DNA of 64,000 nucleotides. It comes from Stercorarius parasiticus (Eukaryota > Chordata > Aves > Charadriiformes > Stercorariidae). Shown one piece after another: positions 38,705 through 52,429 of the stretch (positions are counted from its first letter, which is position 1; each line of letters begins with the position of its first letter). Location of the stretch: positions 173,202 through 237,201 of the forward strand of contig VWZL01000361.1 in assembly GCA_013396915.1 (NCBI GenBank). Direction: 5' to 3'. A program made the position numbers and the translations under genes. The notes beneath the pieces are model-generated. The model saw nothing but the letters and a program-made list of their open reading frames with translations. It had not been told where the DNA came from and searched no databases.

Positions 38705-41700
38705 CTGCAAACAGAGAGTGAGAAGGAAAAAAAATTCATAGGCCTATTGTCCAGTCTCTCATCTATCTGGGAAACAAAGATGGTCTGTTATCTTTTTACT
38801 TTTGCATCACTACAGTTTGGGATTAAGCCTGAAAACCTGAAATAAAACTCAAAGTAGAAATAAGCACTAACATTCAGGTCATTCCAAATCCAAGACTGTA
38901 ATGCTTCTCATAAAACGATTTGATTACAGCATGTGGAGTTTTCACGTGTCGATAAAAAACATCCTCTCCTCATTATACTTAGATTATAGCTTAGCGTGTG
39001 TCAATGTGGCAATATTTTAAGCCAAATAACTAACCAAAAAACCAAGTATCAAATCAATACAATATTAATCATTGACTTTCTTAGATTAAAGTTAATAGGG
39101 GTTAAATTATAGATTAAAGATATCACTGAAGGACTAGTATCAGAAAACATATGTCTTTTCTGTTGAAGCTTTAACTTTTCTCAGTAGACATTCAAATGCC
39201 AAAATATTTATACGGATGATCTTTTTACATTTATTCAGATGTGTCACCAGGTGCCTCTTGCATGTCATTCACAAACCCCATCCTCATCTATAAGTCTAGT
39301 TCCACTGACAAAGTACAATTAGCATCCTTCAGTCAGATCTCCTCCTGGCCTTTGGAGAAGAGAATACGTGACTTACACTTCATAAAGTTTAAGTATCTGT
39401 TTCATATTTCGAAAGTTACCAAATAGCTTCTGAATAAATTAGGCACTTCTGAAAATCCCAATGATACTCTCATACTGAACACCTGTGTCACATTCTAACT
39501 TTCACTTATTAAAGAATATACATGAGTGAGCAGATCCCAAGAAGAGCAGTTAAGTACTGAAATGCTAATTATTTCAGTTAAGAGACTTCCCACAACACAG
39601 GTGCAGCAAGCATTAATCTTACTGGATTCCAACGTAATAAGTTGTACCAATTCTGCTGGTAGTCATTCCCCATGGGCTTTTTATTAATATGCAAAATGAA
39701 AAAAATATATTCTGACAAATGGGATATTTCTAAAGTCAGCAAGTGATTTTTATAAGAGACTGTACAGGTAAAATTTTCAAATATTTTCCCAGCATTCAGA
39801 CTTCAGTGTCCAGAAGAGACAATTAAGAGACAAATAATGGATCTAACACTTATGGACTAAGGTTGACTTTTTGTAGCAGTACACACCAAGTACATAAACA
39901 AACAGAAGAGCTGTTATCTCAAGTCTCCTGGGAATATATCATGAGAAGCTACCCTATCAGAAACAGCAATATCTGCATGGCAGCCTTATTTTGCTGGTTG
40001 CCTTCAATGTCTTGTTTTCACCCAGCCTAAATGGCGCAACGACAGATCAGCAAGAATCCTCGTCTGTCTTCCCCATTCCAAAGTAATTTTCAGAGTGTTT
40101 CCAGGCTAATCAGGAAAGCTCCATGCTCATAGGCTTCTCTGCTCTTAATTGTCAGCAGCTATTTAGTGTGCAAGGACCATATTTACTCAGATTTAGAGGT
40201 AGCCTTGTCATCCTGTGCTGAGTTCTGTGCTACAATGGCTAGAAAAATTACTCCTCGCACCAGGTAGTCCAAAGGAATGTCTACACAACATCTGCAGAAA
40301 TAAACGCAACATCCATACGTCTTTATCATTCAAGGACTTGCAACGTTATGGCAATACCACTGTTTCTGTTCTTTAGACCACCATGCAGATTTCCCAAAAT
40401 TTCTTAATTTTACCTGAACGGGTAAGCATTTGGTTTCCCATTCTGTAAGGGGATATATAAAGGATGTAAGAGTTTTAAATTATCTGACCATACAGGTCAC
40501 CTGCGATAGAGCCAAAAATATTGTGGCTCCCTATAATATGTTGAGAGGACCATTTCTTTTGCAGAAGTATGTCATACTCAGCACAGTTGGAACCAGAATT
40601 TTAAGTCTCTGTTAAGATACGGTCAACAAAGAAAAATAAGTTGCCATCCAGCCATATATGCTACACACTAAGATAGGAGAGCAGGACATTAACACTGGCA
40701 GAAAAAGCTGCTGTGTGCTACTAAAATCATATTTTGTGTAAAAGAGGCTTTCTGAAGCCACTTCTATAATTTTGAGGTTTCCCCCTGCAACTCCAAGGAA
40801 TCTGCTAAGCTTCCCAAACCACTATCTTCTCCATATTTCCCCAGCTCTACTCTTTCTTTTATTCCACAGGCCCTTCAGCTTTTCAGGCTCAGGACAACAC
40901 CATGGTCCAGGAAAAAGACATGTGAGTCTTTTTCTGCACTTACAAGTAGCTTGTTTTTTGCACTACCACCGAAAGCCAACAATGACGGGTTAGCTAACTG
41001 CCACTGAAAACCATGTAATCGCTCAAATCAAACCTTTTTGTTTCTTTTTTTTCTTTAAACAAAAACAGCACAAAAAAAAAATCAAGTACTTGTTTCAGTA
41101 TTATATAGCTTTTTCCCCCTATGTTCTCCGCACATACACCTATACCTTTTCCTCCAGCATGGATACCCATCCTACACATCTTTCCCCTACAACGAGATCC
41201 AGATTGCAGACCTAGATCTACTTTGCTCTTAGGACAATCAACTGCGGTAAATCAGCCAACTGACATGAATTAACCAACTTCACTAGAGCAATGAAATACC
41301 CACGTCTCCTAATCAGTGTTCAGCCTGCCCACAGCTACACTCAGGTGAAAGGCATTTGGCAAATGATTTTTTAATTAACGAGCCTGCCTGAACAGACACC
41401 AGTCAGGAGCTTCCAGCTGCCTGAAATGCTGAGAGCTTGATGAACTTAAACTCACACAGCCACAACTGTTCAAAGACCAATGGCATAGTGGTACTTGTCG
41501 CAAAATGACATAGCCACATACCAGGTACATTAACTTCTGCTAAATAGAGTAGTAACCTCTTAAATTCAAAGTCCCCTAAATTGACTGGAATTTGACATTT
41601 AAGAGTACAGGAGATTGGGCAGCCCTAGCGTTGGAATGAATAACACTTGATTTTAATTTCAAATCCCTGTGAATAGTGCAAACATTTGCAAAAATGCTTC

Positions 41701-44328
41701 TCCCTCATTTTATTGTACCCCATCAAAGATTATTATAGCTGAGCAAGAGGCAAAAGCAAAATAGATTTAGGTGTTATAACTTAAAAAGCAGAACTCTGCT
41801 TACAGAATCTGCGGCTGGGTGTTCAAATACTTTGATACAGCCTGAAAATACTGTTACACTGCACATCTAGCTACCTGGATCACTGATAACCACACAACTA
41901 TCATTCCTATTGCCTCACTTAACACCAGCAGCCTTTCCCTCTTCATTGTTCCTGAACTAAAGGGATAACAGCTACATCCTCCAGAGAGCTGTGGACAACA
42001 GTCAGGATGGACAAGGCTCATCTGGGTTTCTGTAGGTTATCTCATGTTTGGTTAAGTGCACAGAAGTTAGATCAGGCAAATAAGGTCAGCCAAAATGGGT
42101 ATGGTTTGTTATGTGTTCAGTGACAGCCCGACTGTGATCATACTGAAACCTCTGAAGGTTTCACTGTTGACCTCAAATGGGCAGCTGTTACAGAGCAATG
42201 GAAATCCTGTTCTCTGTTGTGAAGTTAATAATTGCCTTTGAATTAATCATTCAATGAATGTGAAAGGGACGATCCAGGAAGATCCCTAGTCTCTGGTTTG
42301 CGACTCAGACACAAGAATAATGACGATAATCCTCTATGATGTCAGTTATTGCTTGAATCCTTGTCCTCAAATGCTCTGGCTTTTTCTGCCATTCAGTCAG
42401 GATGTTTTTGAATGTTTGATCTTCACTCCAATGTTTGTTCAATTAAACGTGGTATGGTACAGTAGGTTATAGTACTCAGCATAAATTTGGGCATCATCCA
42501 CTTAACTCACGTTAGCACAGCAGTTCCCATTCTAATTTTCCTTCCCATTCCCACAGAGTTGTCACCTTATATTGAGCACATAGTCATCATTAATGATATG
42601 CTATGAGAAGCTAACTCAACCTGACTCCCAGATCACTGAATTTCACTTCTAACAGTGAAGGTCTGGTTTACACTTGGAATTATCTCCCCTTATCCCCATA
42701 TTATGCCTCTATAACTACTTTCCAACCACGCTTATCTAAGTGTTCCTCTCTGCTTGCAAGCATTTCTGTTACTGTCAAATAGCCTGTGGCCTTGATCTCA
42801 CCTCCACACTTAATCCCATGCAGCACTGGGTCATATGATGAGACCTTACAAGGGGGTACCCCATGCTTTCGTTTCGCTGATAGCCATCTGCCAGTCTGTT
42901 CTCCTCCATCTAATGCCAGTCAGTCATCCGCCACTCGGTTCTTTTCCACGTAATGCCAGTCACTTCTACCTCTGCAAACAAGGCTTGGCTGCCTGGCCGA
43001 GAGACAAGATTAAAGCAGGAACAGAACCTTGTTGTTCCTGGGTCTCAGACCCGCACCCTGTACGCATTCACCAAAAAGCAAGTTCTTATGAATGTCAGAA
43101 TCAGAACTGAAATGCCAGCTCAGTTCCAAATGTCATGACATTATGCTTGACCTACTTGTCAGGCAATATTGCAGCATGAAGGCCTCGTAACCCAAATATC
43201 CAGGAATAAATAGTACTTGGGCTGAATCTTCCAACTCTGTACCTAGTATCCAGTAACCACAATGGACAAAAAGTGGTGTGATAAAGAACCTGAAAATGTT
43301 TGCATTTACATTTACATTTCTCTCCTCTGTGATTTCCTTTGCCATATACATTTTCAGGGTTGAACCAGCCAGGAATGATGAATAGGGCCCCTTTTTAAGC
43401 CTTTACTGTCTGCAACGTGAAGGAAAATGAACCCTAAATCAGGAATAAGGAATGCCCATACAATTTTCTCTCAGTCCTGTTAAATCTGCTCAATCACCTT
43501 GTACGTCACTACATGCAACAGATTTCATAGCTATGGACGTTCATTCTACATTATGCACCTTAAGCTACCTATGTGAGGTATGGCATGCTCAGAGTGCCAT
43601 CCTGTGACTGTGTGAAATACTGCACCATAGATGTAAATTCTTTTGCCGTTTTGATCTGCACCACCCATGATGATGGCAAATGCCTCCTTTTAATGACGAG
43701 AAGGGGATTTTTCCCTGCTAAGTGATCACAAATCATCACAAAACTGCATGCATTATGAAAAGGATTTCTTATCTTCCTCCTCATTTCTACATATTTTGTC
43801 ACGTGTGGTTTTAATAATCAATATGGTCAAAGTCATGGTCAGTTGGTGCTAGACTACCAGATGCTTCCCTTTGTTTTGTTCAAACTTGTGACACTTATTT
43901 CAAATCCAAAGCCACACCTTAAGTTCCTAACCTTGCTATGTGAAGCAAAAGGTGATGGAGGAGCTATTAGTAAGGCTTAATTACATTTTTCATACACTAT
44001 TTCTAAGGCTTGACCCAAATCGCTTTGTAGCCACTGTAGTAAACTTCAGCTGGCTTTACAACACTTATATTGTTATAACTTTTTATGCTTGAAACAATAG
44101 TAAGGCCCAAACGCTTTCCATCCTTTTAAATTTGCATCAGCTCTGTTCAATAAGACTGAATTTCTATGAGTGACTTTCCCAATTATGTACTACAGTTCCT
44201 CAGTTGAGTACTGGAAATGAACTGTAATAACAGGATGGACATAATACAAGACATAATAACTTATTATATGTGTTTATTTCTACAGTAGATATAGAAATCA
44301 GCCCATTAAAATAAAAAAGGCTACTTAC
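38705..44328 (-). other. PDE1C: PDE1C intron between the two exons (5,624 bp)
   Basis: Bounded by the GTAAGT donor at its 5' end and the pyrimidine-tract/TTTGCAG acceptor at its 3' end on the minus strand. The intron is of the 1/1 phase class. I see no recognisable gene, RNA gene or mobile element. It holds a diverged two-copy 40-bp repeat (42886-42965), short A and T runs, and only short chance open frames. The long plus-strand open frame at 38194-38721 overlies the second exon antisense and is not a gene. Confidence 0.85.
42886..42965. repeat. Diverged 40-bp tandem duplication
   Basis: Two units beginning ATCTGCCAGTCTGTTCTC and ATCCGCCACTCGGTTCTT, both ending in TAATGCCAGTCA. Several mismatches make it older than the 17-19-bp duplications elsewhere. 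Confidence 0.8.
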
Positions 44329-44379
44329 GGGCAAATCGTGAAAGTGGTCGTGCATTTTTGTCACCTGCCTCATTCGCAA
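44329..44379 (-). CDS. PDE1C: PDE1C internal coding exon, 51 nt (partial gene)
   Basis: Coding exon of calmodulin-dependent cAMP/cGMP phosphodiesterase 1C, a cytosolic enzyme that hydrolyses both cyclic nucleotides when Ca2+/calmodulin is bound. Seen: on the minus strand a pyrimidine-rich tract and CAG acceptor, then 51 nt, then a consensus GTAAGT donor. Reading with two leading bases finishing a split codon gives ANEAGDKNARPLSRFA and one spare base. This agrees with the N-terminal regulatory segment of vertebrate long PDE1C isoforms as I know it, which reads ANEAGDKNARPL before a basic stretch. The leading TT completes the Val codon that precedes this segment in the family. Both boundaries lie after codon base 1, so the exon is symmetric and could be skipped without a frameshift. 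The catalytic HD-type phosphohydrolase domain is far downstream and outside the window. The other frames carry a stop or give an unrelated peptide. Confidence 0.93.
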
Positions 44380-47300
44380 CTGAAAGGAGAAAATACAGAG
44401 AAATAAAAAGCATTCAATTTAAATGTTACATTAAGGTTAATTATAATAGCAGTTCTCATGCATATAAAGGAGAGAAGATTGTTCACAGTAACAGCAGTTG
44501 GATATATACGTATAGGTATACACACACGTAGATATATAATACTTTTTTTAATGCCACCAAACATATTACTTTGCATGTTTGACTTTCCGAGTCAGCAGGG
44601 CACACCACAAGCGCCTGTGAACATTGTCTTGTCACACATAACAATTGAATCATATGCTTGAATGCTCAACATTCAAGCACTAACCATTAATAGTACATAG
44701 CAATATATGATCACAGTCATCCTTACTGATTCTATTTTAATTGGACTTTTTTCCAAGTCCTAAATAAAACGTAATTTTTCCTGCTTGCATTAATGAGTAC
44801 AGTAAGAAAAAAGTAAGATTATTCCACCTATATAAGGAAATGCACTAGCAATTTTGAAAGTCCAGAGGTTCATTTAATAGCAAATTAAATGAAATCTAAG
44901 GATCTGTGCAAAGGAATCCTCAGACATTTGGAACTGCATATAGATATCACCTAGGATAAAAACAATCCTGTACAAATCCTTCTTTTTTCTGCCTCAGATT
45001 CATACTGGCATAGCTCTCAACATTTCTGTGACCCAGCTGGTATGCAGTTAGTCAAGAGCATAAATGACTCTTTGGGGTTCTCACAATATTAAAGTACAGC
45101 TGAAACAAGAGGAGAGTTACCAAGGAGAGGAATTACCAGCCATAACCATTTTTTTGTAGCTAGAATAATCATGAGGAACAGCACTGATGGGCATACAGGG
45201 AGGAGAGCATATTGTAAGTGCACACAGAAACCTTGCCAATTCTTTGCTTTCTTTAAAAATGCTGTGTTCCAGAGACAAGACCAACCAAGCTAAGAAATCC
45301 CACAAAAGGATGCAAAATATAACCAGAACTGAGACTCACAGGTTCCTAGCAAGATAATGTCAACTAAATTCTAATGGACTTTTTGAAGCTAGAAAAGACT
45401 TTTGATGAAATTGAATTCTTATGACAAGTCTTAAGGTTGTCAGTTTAAGTTTGGCTTTATTTAAGGCCTATATCCATTGTCACTCCAGCTTTCCCTACTT
45501 GCTCTCCAATCCTTACCTGTTGATTAAGGTTGCTCCAGCACTCATTGTAGTTAACAAATGGACTTCTTCAACAAATGACTGCCTCATTTGCTCCCATTAG
45601 CCAGTAGATGGTGCCCTTAAAACACTGGTGCTTCTCTATCAGCCTGGGGAAGTCGCCAGGCCAGCCGGAGAGGGGGGCCCTGAGGTCTCCCAGCTCCTAC
45701 AACACAACCTTCCTTGGCTTGAGTCCATCACAAGTACCTGCAGCACAAACCCCAACCAAATAAGCTCTCCCAGGACATTGCGTGCAGGGACACTGGAGTG
45801 ATTGCACAGAGTTAGGGAGGTTCAGAGAAGTTCATAGTTTCACAGTCAAATCTGGCTCTGCTTGAGGTGATGGCATGGTGAAGAAGAGGCAGCAGCGTCC
45901 TCCATAGGGCAGGGATCAAAAGAGTTCGACTCAGTGACATAAAAAAAAACATGCCACAAAACACTGCTATAGCCAATATGTAATGGTCATACAGCCAGGC
46001 TTTGTCTTTAACTCAGTAATGATGGCTTGCATGGGGTAGACTGAGAGATCGCCTCCCAGACTGGTCCCCTCTGGGGTCCTAGGTATGTCTCCGTATCGCA
46101 GTAGAGCCCGGGCAAATTCATAACATGCACTGATATCCTAAGTTGGGGCATCAAGTGACCTATAAGATCAACGAGGAAAGAGCCTGCTAAAGGCCTTTTA
46201 ACTGCACTACTATCTGCTTTAGAGTATTTCCTCCACTCTGGTGGCAGACGGCACTCCCTGGGGCTTCAGTTGCACACAAGGTCTCATCTCACCTTTGTGT
46301 CACCCTCCAGCTGGATGTTGCAACAAGAGTTTCAGAGCACTCCACCCAGCATCTGTGCTTGGGCAGCTCAGCTCCCAGACTCACAGCATCCAACACAACA
46401 GGTGTCGTTAACCCCCTCAAAAATAAGCATTTTCCAATACCAGGCTGCATAGGCTTGTTTTCAGCTGTCAGTGCTTTCCAGACATCAGATGGTGTCACAT
46501 ACAGAGTAATGCCCCTCCATCTGTCATACAGCCACGCGGAGCAAAGGCGCAGGTAGAACAGCAAAGCAATGAGCAGGCCAGAAAGCACAGGGGATGGTGA
46601 ACCTCCATTACTAGCAAGATTCCTGGTACCAGTGAGCAGGTAACTGCTGCCTGGGAATTGCCTGGGACTAACGAGGTGTGTGCGTAGGTTTGTTTAGCCC
46701 TGCAATCAAAAGGGATTCAGAGGCAAAGAGCACTTCTCCGTTTGCTCTGTGTGAAAATCTTAGATGATTTCAGTTGATGCAGTTTTTCCTGTGGAAATTC
46801 TGCATGTATATCCTACAGTTGTCTTACAGGAGTCTTTGGAGACACAAAGGACTAACAGAGCTATGTATGTGACATACGTAAATGAGAAACAACTTTTTCT
46901 CCAGATGGCCTGAAATCTTCTCCACCTTGTCTGTGTTTATTGAAGTTTATTAAGAATAATAAGCTTTTGGGAGAAAGCAGGTATGAATTAACAAAGCTGG
47001 AGAACGCAGCTGAATCTCTGACAGAGCAAGTCACAACCCACACCAAAGATGATTTCTGGTATTTCCAAAGATTTCCTGTACTGATGTCTTTTCAGATACG
47101 CTTATTCTCCAGCCACACTATACCCTTATATGCTGAAGTCTAGGCTGATTTTTGCCTCTGAGTGGATAAAACTATCAGCATGCATATATTTACTTCAATG
47201 TTCTAAGTGGGTGGGACCTTCTTCAGTTCCCATCCCATCATTTTTAATTTTTTTTTTTTTTAATACTAAACCATGCACATTTGAAGTTATTTTCCATTCT

Positions 47301-50300
47301 AACCTGGAAGCAAATAAATCTTGGTGAAGGGTATAGCAGCATGCAGGTAGCTTGTAAGTAACTTCCCTTCCTTCAGAAAGACAGCCATGACAGGCAGGAG
47401 ACATTGTCCTGCAATCACCCCATCAGAGCACAACATTCACGTGCTATCTGTGGTCTCTTGTCCAAGTAGACAATAAAATACCAGGCCTAGCCAGATTTCT
47501 TCCATTTCAAAAATATTATGTTGTATCAAAACTGCCTGGAAATCTCAGGAGCTCCTCCCTACAGTTATAAAAATATCTTCCTAGGCATGATCAATTCTTT
47601 GATTAATGTGGATCACTCATATGCGAGTTCATGGCGTACCCACTTCATGGGGAGGTTTCATTTTTTAATGCCTACCCTGTTAAACTATTTCCTACAGCTT
47701 ACCACCTTTTTCTACAGAAGGTATTGATTTCGCCAGTACACCCCCTCAGCCAATTTAGCTTTCAAAGATCCTTTGTCAAACTTCTCGTACAATGCCAAGA
47801 AAAATATACCACTTCGTAGTATTGACTCATGAAGACTGACAGAGAGTAGCACATCATCTGTATTTTGCCATTAAGCAGCTGAGAGGCTGAAAAAAGAAAG
47901 TCAGGTATTTTTTACCCACCAGTAAACACGTTCTTTCAAGGAGACTTTTTTTTTAATCAGCCAAAGGGCAGATGAGCTTAACTACGTATTTCACACTGCT
48001 AGTAAATTTGTCAGTGTTGGGAAGAGAAAAAGTATGTTAGATAAGGTGAGAACACAGATATGTAGATAAATTTACATTGAACATACAATCTGAATTAAAA
48101 AAAGCATTTTTCTTTTCTTTCTTTTCCCCTTCAATGCCACATATTTTGAATAGCATTCCTGTAAAAAAAAAAATCTCTGTATTGCCCTAACATATCATCT
48201 CCTGGTAATCTTTTCTCTTAAAACTCAGGAGAATAAAAGACAGTACTGCAACCACTGATACAACTGTTTGTTTACTTTTTACAGGCAAATCAAAGTAAGA
48301 TCATCTCTGGGAACTCCAGCGGTTTTTGTTCTCAAAGACTATAATGCCATGAGACATTTTATAAACTTATCAAACTCGATCTTAAAAGTAGCTTGTTTTT
48401 TATGCTTACCTATCTAATATTATGAGACTTTGCCAGAACCTGATTGCAGTGTCAGTTATGACCTGTCATTTAATTTGTGTCAATTTATATCCATTTCTTC
48501 TTGCACCAGCAATCTCTTTAAGCTGAACTATTTCTTTTTTCTGGGGCTCAATCCTCCTCTGACTTGGGCATGGAAAGACTGAATTTCCCTCTTCCACCAT
48601 CATTTTGTGGACTAAACACACCATGATCATCTAGTTTTCCCTTACAGAGCAGGTATCTTCATATCCCCTCCCCATCTTTACTGAACCTCTTCAGTGTCAA
48701 TTCATTTTCTCACAGGTACTGTATGCAAACATTAAGAAGCCTTATTCTTGCCTGGTCACACATTAGTTGTGTGCTGTGATACCACCCTCATCCAATTAAC
48801 AGACCCTCAGATCATAGCAGAAGTTTTTGTTATTAATTCCTCATCTGCATGATCTTTCACTCCATACTACTTAATTTCAGCCCTTGTTGTTTGCCCCATC
48901 CTCTAGGTCACATGGATCTTACTGTGAGATACTCGGATCTCCCCTTGCACTGGCAAGGCTTTGTGTCGTCAGCAGCAATTATCAGCACTTTCCTTTTTTC
49001 TCTGTCACAGTGATTAACAAAAATCCTACACAAGATCAATCCCACACAGGGATGTGAAGCACAATAGTACCAAAGGAAAGCTTTCCGGGTGGCTTTCTGA
49101 CCCATTCAGAAGCTAAGGTTCCTCACAAGAACAGCTATTCTTAGGGGATTTTTAGTCAAATAAGGAGATCAGAAAAGTCTCAGACCATATGCCTCATAAT
49201 GAGGCAAATTCTGCTTCTGAGAGTTTTTATCCAGCACTATCTGAAGTGCAAGGAACCGTGCAGCCAGTGCACGTGTTCCTGAACCAGAGATTATTCAGGC
49301 CCCTCCAGAGTCAGTCACACAAAGAGTTTTCCGGAGTGTTGAATCCCAGTACCACGCAGGAAATGCCAGCAACTCAATATGATTTGAAACACTTGTGCTG
49401 TAAAGATCAATAGTGCAGGCAGTATAAACGCACCCTATAAAACAAACCGGTAGGGTCACAAAGTTACAAGAATATGCATCAAGCTTGTGCTGATCAAAAA
49501 TACTGGATAACTGGATTGTCTCTCTGGACTTAAGCTTGTAATTAGTCACTACAACTAAGTAATAAATCAATTACATAGATGGAAAAGGCACAATATGAAT
49601 CTCTTGGATATACCCTGAAGATCACAAAACACATTCAAAACAAGAGCTATGTTTCAAAATACCTCTGGAAGGCAGTCTGTAATCTTCACTTACAAGTAAT
49701 AACCAGGAGGCACATGCCACCCAGCATTTCCTGAAATAACTCCTAATGGATTTTTGTTGCTGCTGTTTGTCTGGCAACGACACTGTACACCAAGCATTGT
49801 CCTTCTTCATTAACTGGGAGAGGAACACTGTACACAACTAATGATTCATTTTCCTTATGAAAGGATCCTTACACTGTAAGTTATTTGCATCTGTGATGGG
49901 AAAGCTGCTTCTGCAGTGGAAAACACTTTGTTCCCTCAGACAACTGAAGACAGTTGCTGCCGCTCTCTGAAGGGACTCTGACTCCATGCACAGACCTCTG
50001 AGCTTCTGTGTCTCACTAACAGCCACAGAAATGCCTTCAGAAGGGCAAGGTGTACCCAGGGGAATTGTAACAGAGAAATAGGTGCAAAATACCTATGTGA
50101 AAAGAAGCAGAACCATTCAATACTCTACTGAGCATCAGCCAAATTTTATTTAGAGGCAGAGATGCAAGCATTGAGCTTGCAAACTCTGGCCCTATTGGCA
50201 CTGAAAGACTGAAGGGCCCTCATGCTGGGCTACAGAGATGAAAGAAAATAGGAGCAAACACCAGCAACTGCCTGGACCAAAACTACCTTCCTTGCACGAA

Positions 50301-50995
50301 AGCCCATATTAAACATATTCCTAACCTCAAAACTGAGATGCAATCTTGTGTAATCTATTCATGCTATTAATGTATAGAACTGTAGACTGAACATCCCCCA
50401 GCTCTCCAAGTTTACAGAACAAATGGTTCTGGTCACACAAGCTCCAGGCTGTTCTCATTCCCAACCTCTACCATGCCAGTCTTCAGAGTACAAAAAGCAC
50501 AGCCCCTTTGCCTCCCTGTACACAGATACACACGGCTCTGGCACACTCAGTCACCAACACCATGTGACAGACCCATAATTGCTCGCTAAGAGCCTGAAAA
50601 TGACTACCAGAAAAGTTGTGAAACTATATATATAGATAAAATTTAGCCACTGCAAGATAATGAAGTTGCTTGAACTTTTGTTTTCCTGGAGTATGACTTA
50701 TTTTTTTTTTACCTAGGAAAGTCTGGGCTGATTTTCTACATTTAGCTGAGATTTCTTCTAGTAGCTCTAACAGATTGCCCCTTGTAGCAAACACACTCAC
50801 ATCTTTCTCCCAAGGGTAAATATATACCTGGAAAGCTTGGTCTAGGTCATATATTTCTGTGCAGTGAATCTAAGACAGATAGATGGAAATCATAAACCAC
50901 GGGATTTTTAGAACAGGATTCTGCTTATACGGGCTACCATGACTTCTAGCTCTCTTCCAGAAGAAAATGCATCATATAAACAATAGTATAGTGAG
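44380..50995. other. Intronic stretch, no confident gene or mobile element
   Basis: Mostly AT-rich. The 45.6-46.7 kb part is G+C-richer. On its minus strand it has an open frame of about 137 codons (46289 to about 46700) with a hydrophobic segment LLIALLFYLRLC. There is no ATG near its start, no splice context and no family I recognise. A T tract lies near 47250-47262. Confidence 0.5.
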
Positions 50996-50999
50996 CAGA

Positions 51000-51960
51000 C
51001 ACACGAAAGTGGTCCATTGTTCTCCCCTCATCCACCCAGTCATTTCATAGAAGCAGGCTATCAGATTGGTCAAGCATGATTTTACCTTGGTGAATCCATG
51101 CTGACCCCTCCCGGTGACCTTCTTTTCTTCCACATGTTTAAAGATGACATCCAGGATGAGCTGTTCCATCACCTTTCCAGGGATGGAGGTGAGGCTGACC
51201 AGCCTGTAGTTTCCTGGGTCTTCCTTCTTGCCCTTTTTGAAGACTGGAGTGACATTAGCTTTCCTCCAGTCCTCAGGCACCTCTCCTGTTGTCCATGACC
51301 TTTCAAAGATGATGGAGAGCGGCTTTGTGATGACATCTGCCTGCTCCCTCGGCACTCATGCGTGCATCCCACCAGGGCCCATGGGTCTGTGGGTATCAAG
51401 TTTGCCTAAGCGATCTCTAACCCAATTCTTCTCAATCGAGGGAGAGTCTTCCTTACTCCAGGCTCTCTCTCCCACCTCCAGGGTCTGGGGTTCCTGAGGG
51501 TCAGCCTTAGCAGTAAAGACTGAAGCAAAAGCAACATTCAGTAACTCCACCTTCTCTGCATCCTCCATCACCAGGGCACCTACCTCATTCAGCAGCAGGC
51601 CCACATTTTCGCTAGTCTTCCTTTTACTGCTGGTGTACTTGAAGAAGCCCTTCGTATTGCCCTTGACATCCCTTGACAGGTTTAATTCCAAGCAGGCCCT
51701 AGCCTTCCTCATTGCATCCCTGCATACTCTGACAATGCTTCTATACTTCTCCTAAGTGGCCAGTCCCTTTTTTCACATTCTGTTAACTTCTTTCTTCCAT
51801 TTGAGTTTTTCCAGAAGCTCCCTGCTCATCCATGCTGGTTTCCTGCCTCCTTTGCCTGACTTCTTGCTCCTAGGGATGCACTAATCTTGAACTTGGAGGA
51901 AGTGGTGCTTAAATATTAACCAGCTCTCTTGCAACTCCTTCCTTCTAGAACCTCAACGCG
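51000..51960 (-). mobile_element. CR1 LINE fragment (N-terminal half of reverse transcriptase), minus strand
   Basis: Minus-strand open frames at 51356-51712 and 50972-51355 carry the CR1 ORF2 region upstream of and into the reverse transcriptase. Seen are KGFFKYTSSKRKTSENVGLL, a 'LLNVAFASVFT' block, then EDWRKANVTPVFKKGKKEDP, NYRLVSLTSIPGKVMEQLIL and a QHGFTKVKSCLTNL block. These match reverse-transcriptase motifs 1-2 of CR1. The expected 'GPDGIHPR' block reads GPGGMHA at a frame break. The element lacks the palm catalytic motifs and the 3' UTR on its 3' side and the endonuclease on its 5' side, so it is an internal fragment cut at both ends. Confidence 0.9.
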
Positions 51961-52429
51961 GAGCCATCTCAGGGGCTTCCAAGAGTGGCCACACACTCCC
52001 GGCCTGATCGACCTTGCAGGCAAGAATCCTTCCCATGCCTGGCAGGACACCAGTCAGTGCTTCAAAGCACTAGAATCTCTTGCAACATCTCTGTATCCCA
52101 TTTCTTATGGCCCCTGCCCCTGTTGCTGCAGGGGATGCGGACGGCAAGTTCTGCAGTGCTCCTCCAGAAGGCATTCCCTTGGTCTTGTCACTGCTATCAA
52201 GCTGAAAAAAACTGATAGCCTCCAGGTATCCAGGCATCTCCAGGGGCTGGTGGTTCTTCTCATCTCCTGAGGGCCTTGTGTCTGTTCCCCAAAGGCTAAA
52301 GCAGGATTTCCATCCATCAGATGGGCTTTGAACATGGCACCACTGGGAGCTAGACTTGCAGCGAAGAACCTCGAGCAGCCTCATCCAGCTTCCAGTCTTC
52401 CTCCCTAAGCCCCAACCAAGTAATTCCAC
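51961..52429. other. Unclassified sequence next to CR1 fragment
   Basis: Moderately G+C-rich, with open frames on both strands (for example 52070-52429 minus, 119 codons) but no recognisable domain. It might be a badly decayed upstream part of the adjacent CR1, yet I see no endonuclease motifs. Confidence 0.35.

Noticed and set aside
38194..38721. 175-codon plus-strand open frame
   Set aside because: It lies antisense over the PDE1C 172-nt exon and adjoining intron. The minus strand has the matching protein and splice sites.
42305..42442. 45-codon minus-strand frame rich in charged residues (ILTEWQKKPEHLRTRIQ)
   Set aside because: Looks helix-like, but it is bounded by stops, has no splice sites or ATG, and matches nothing I know.
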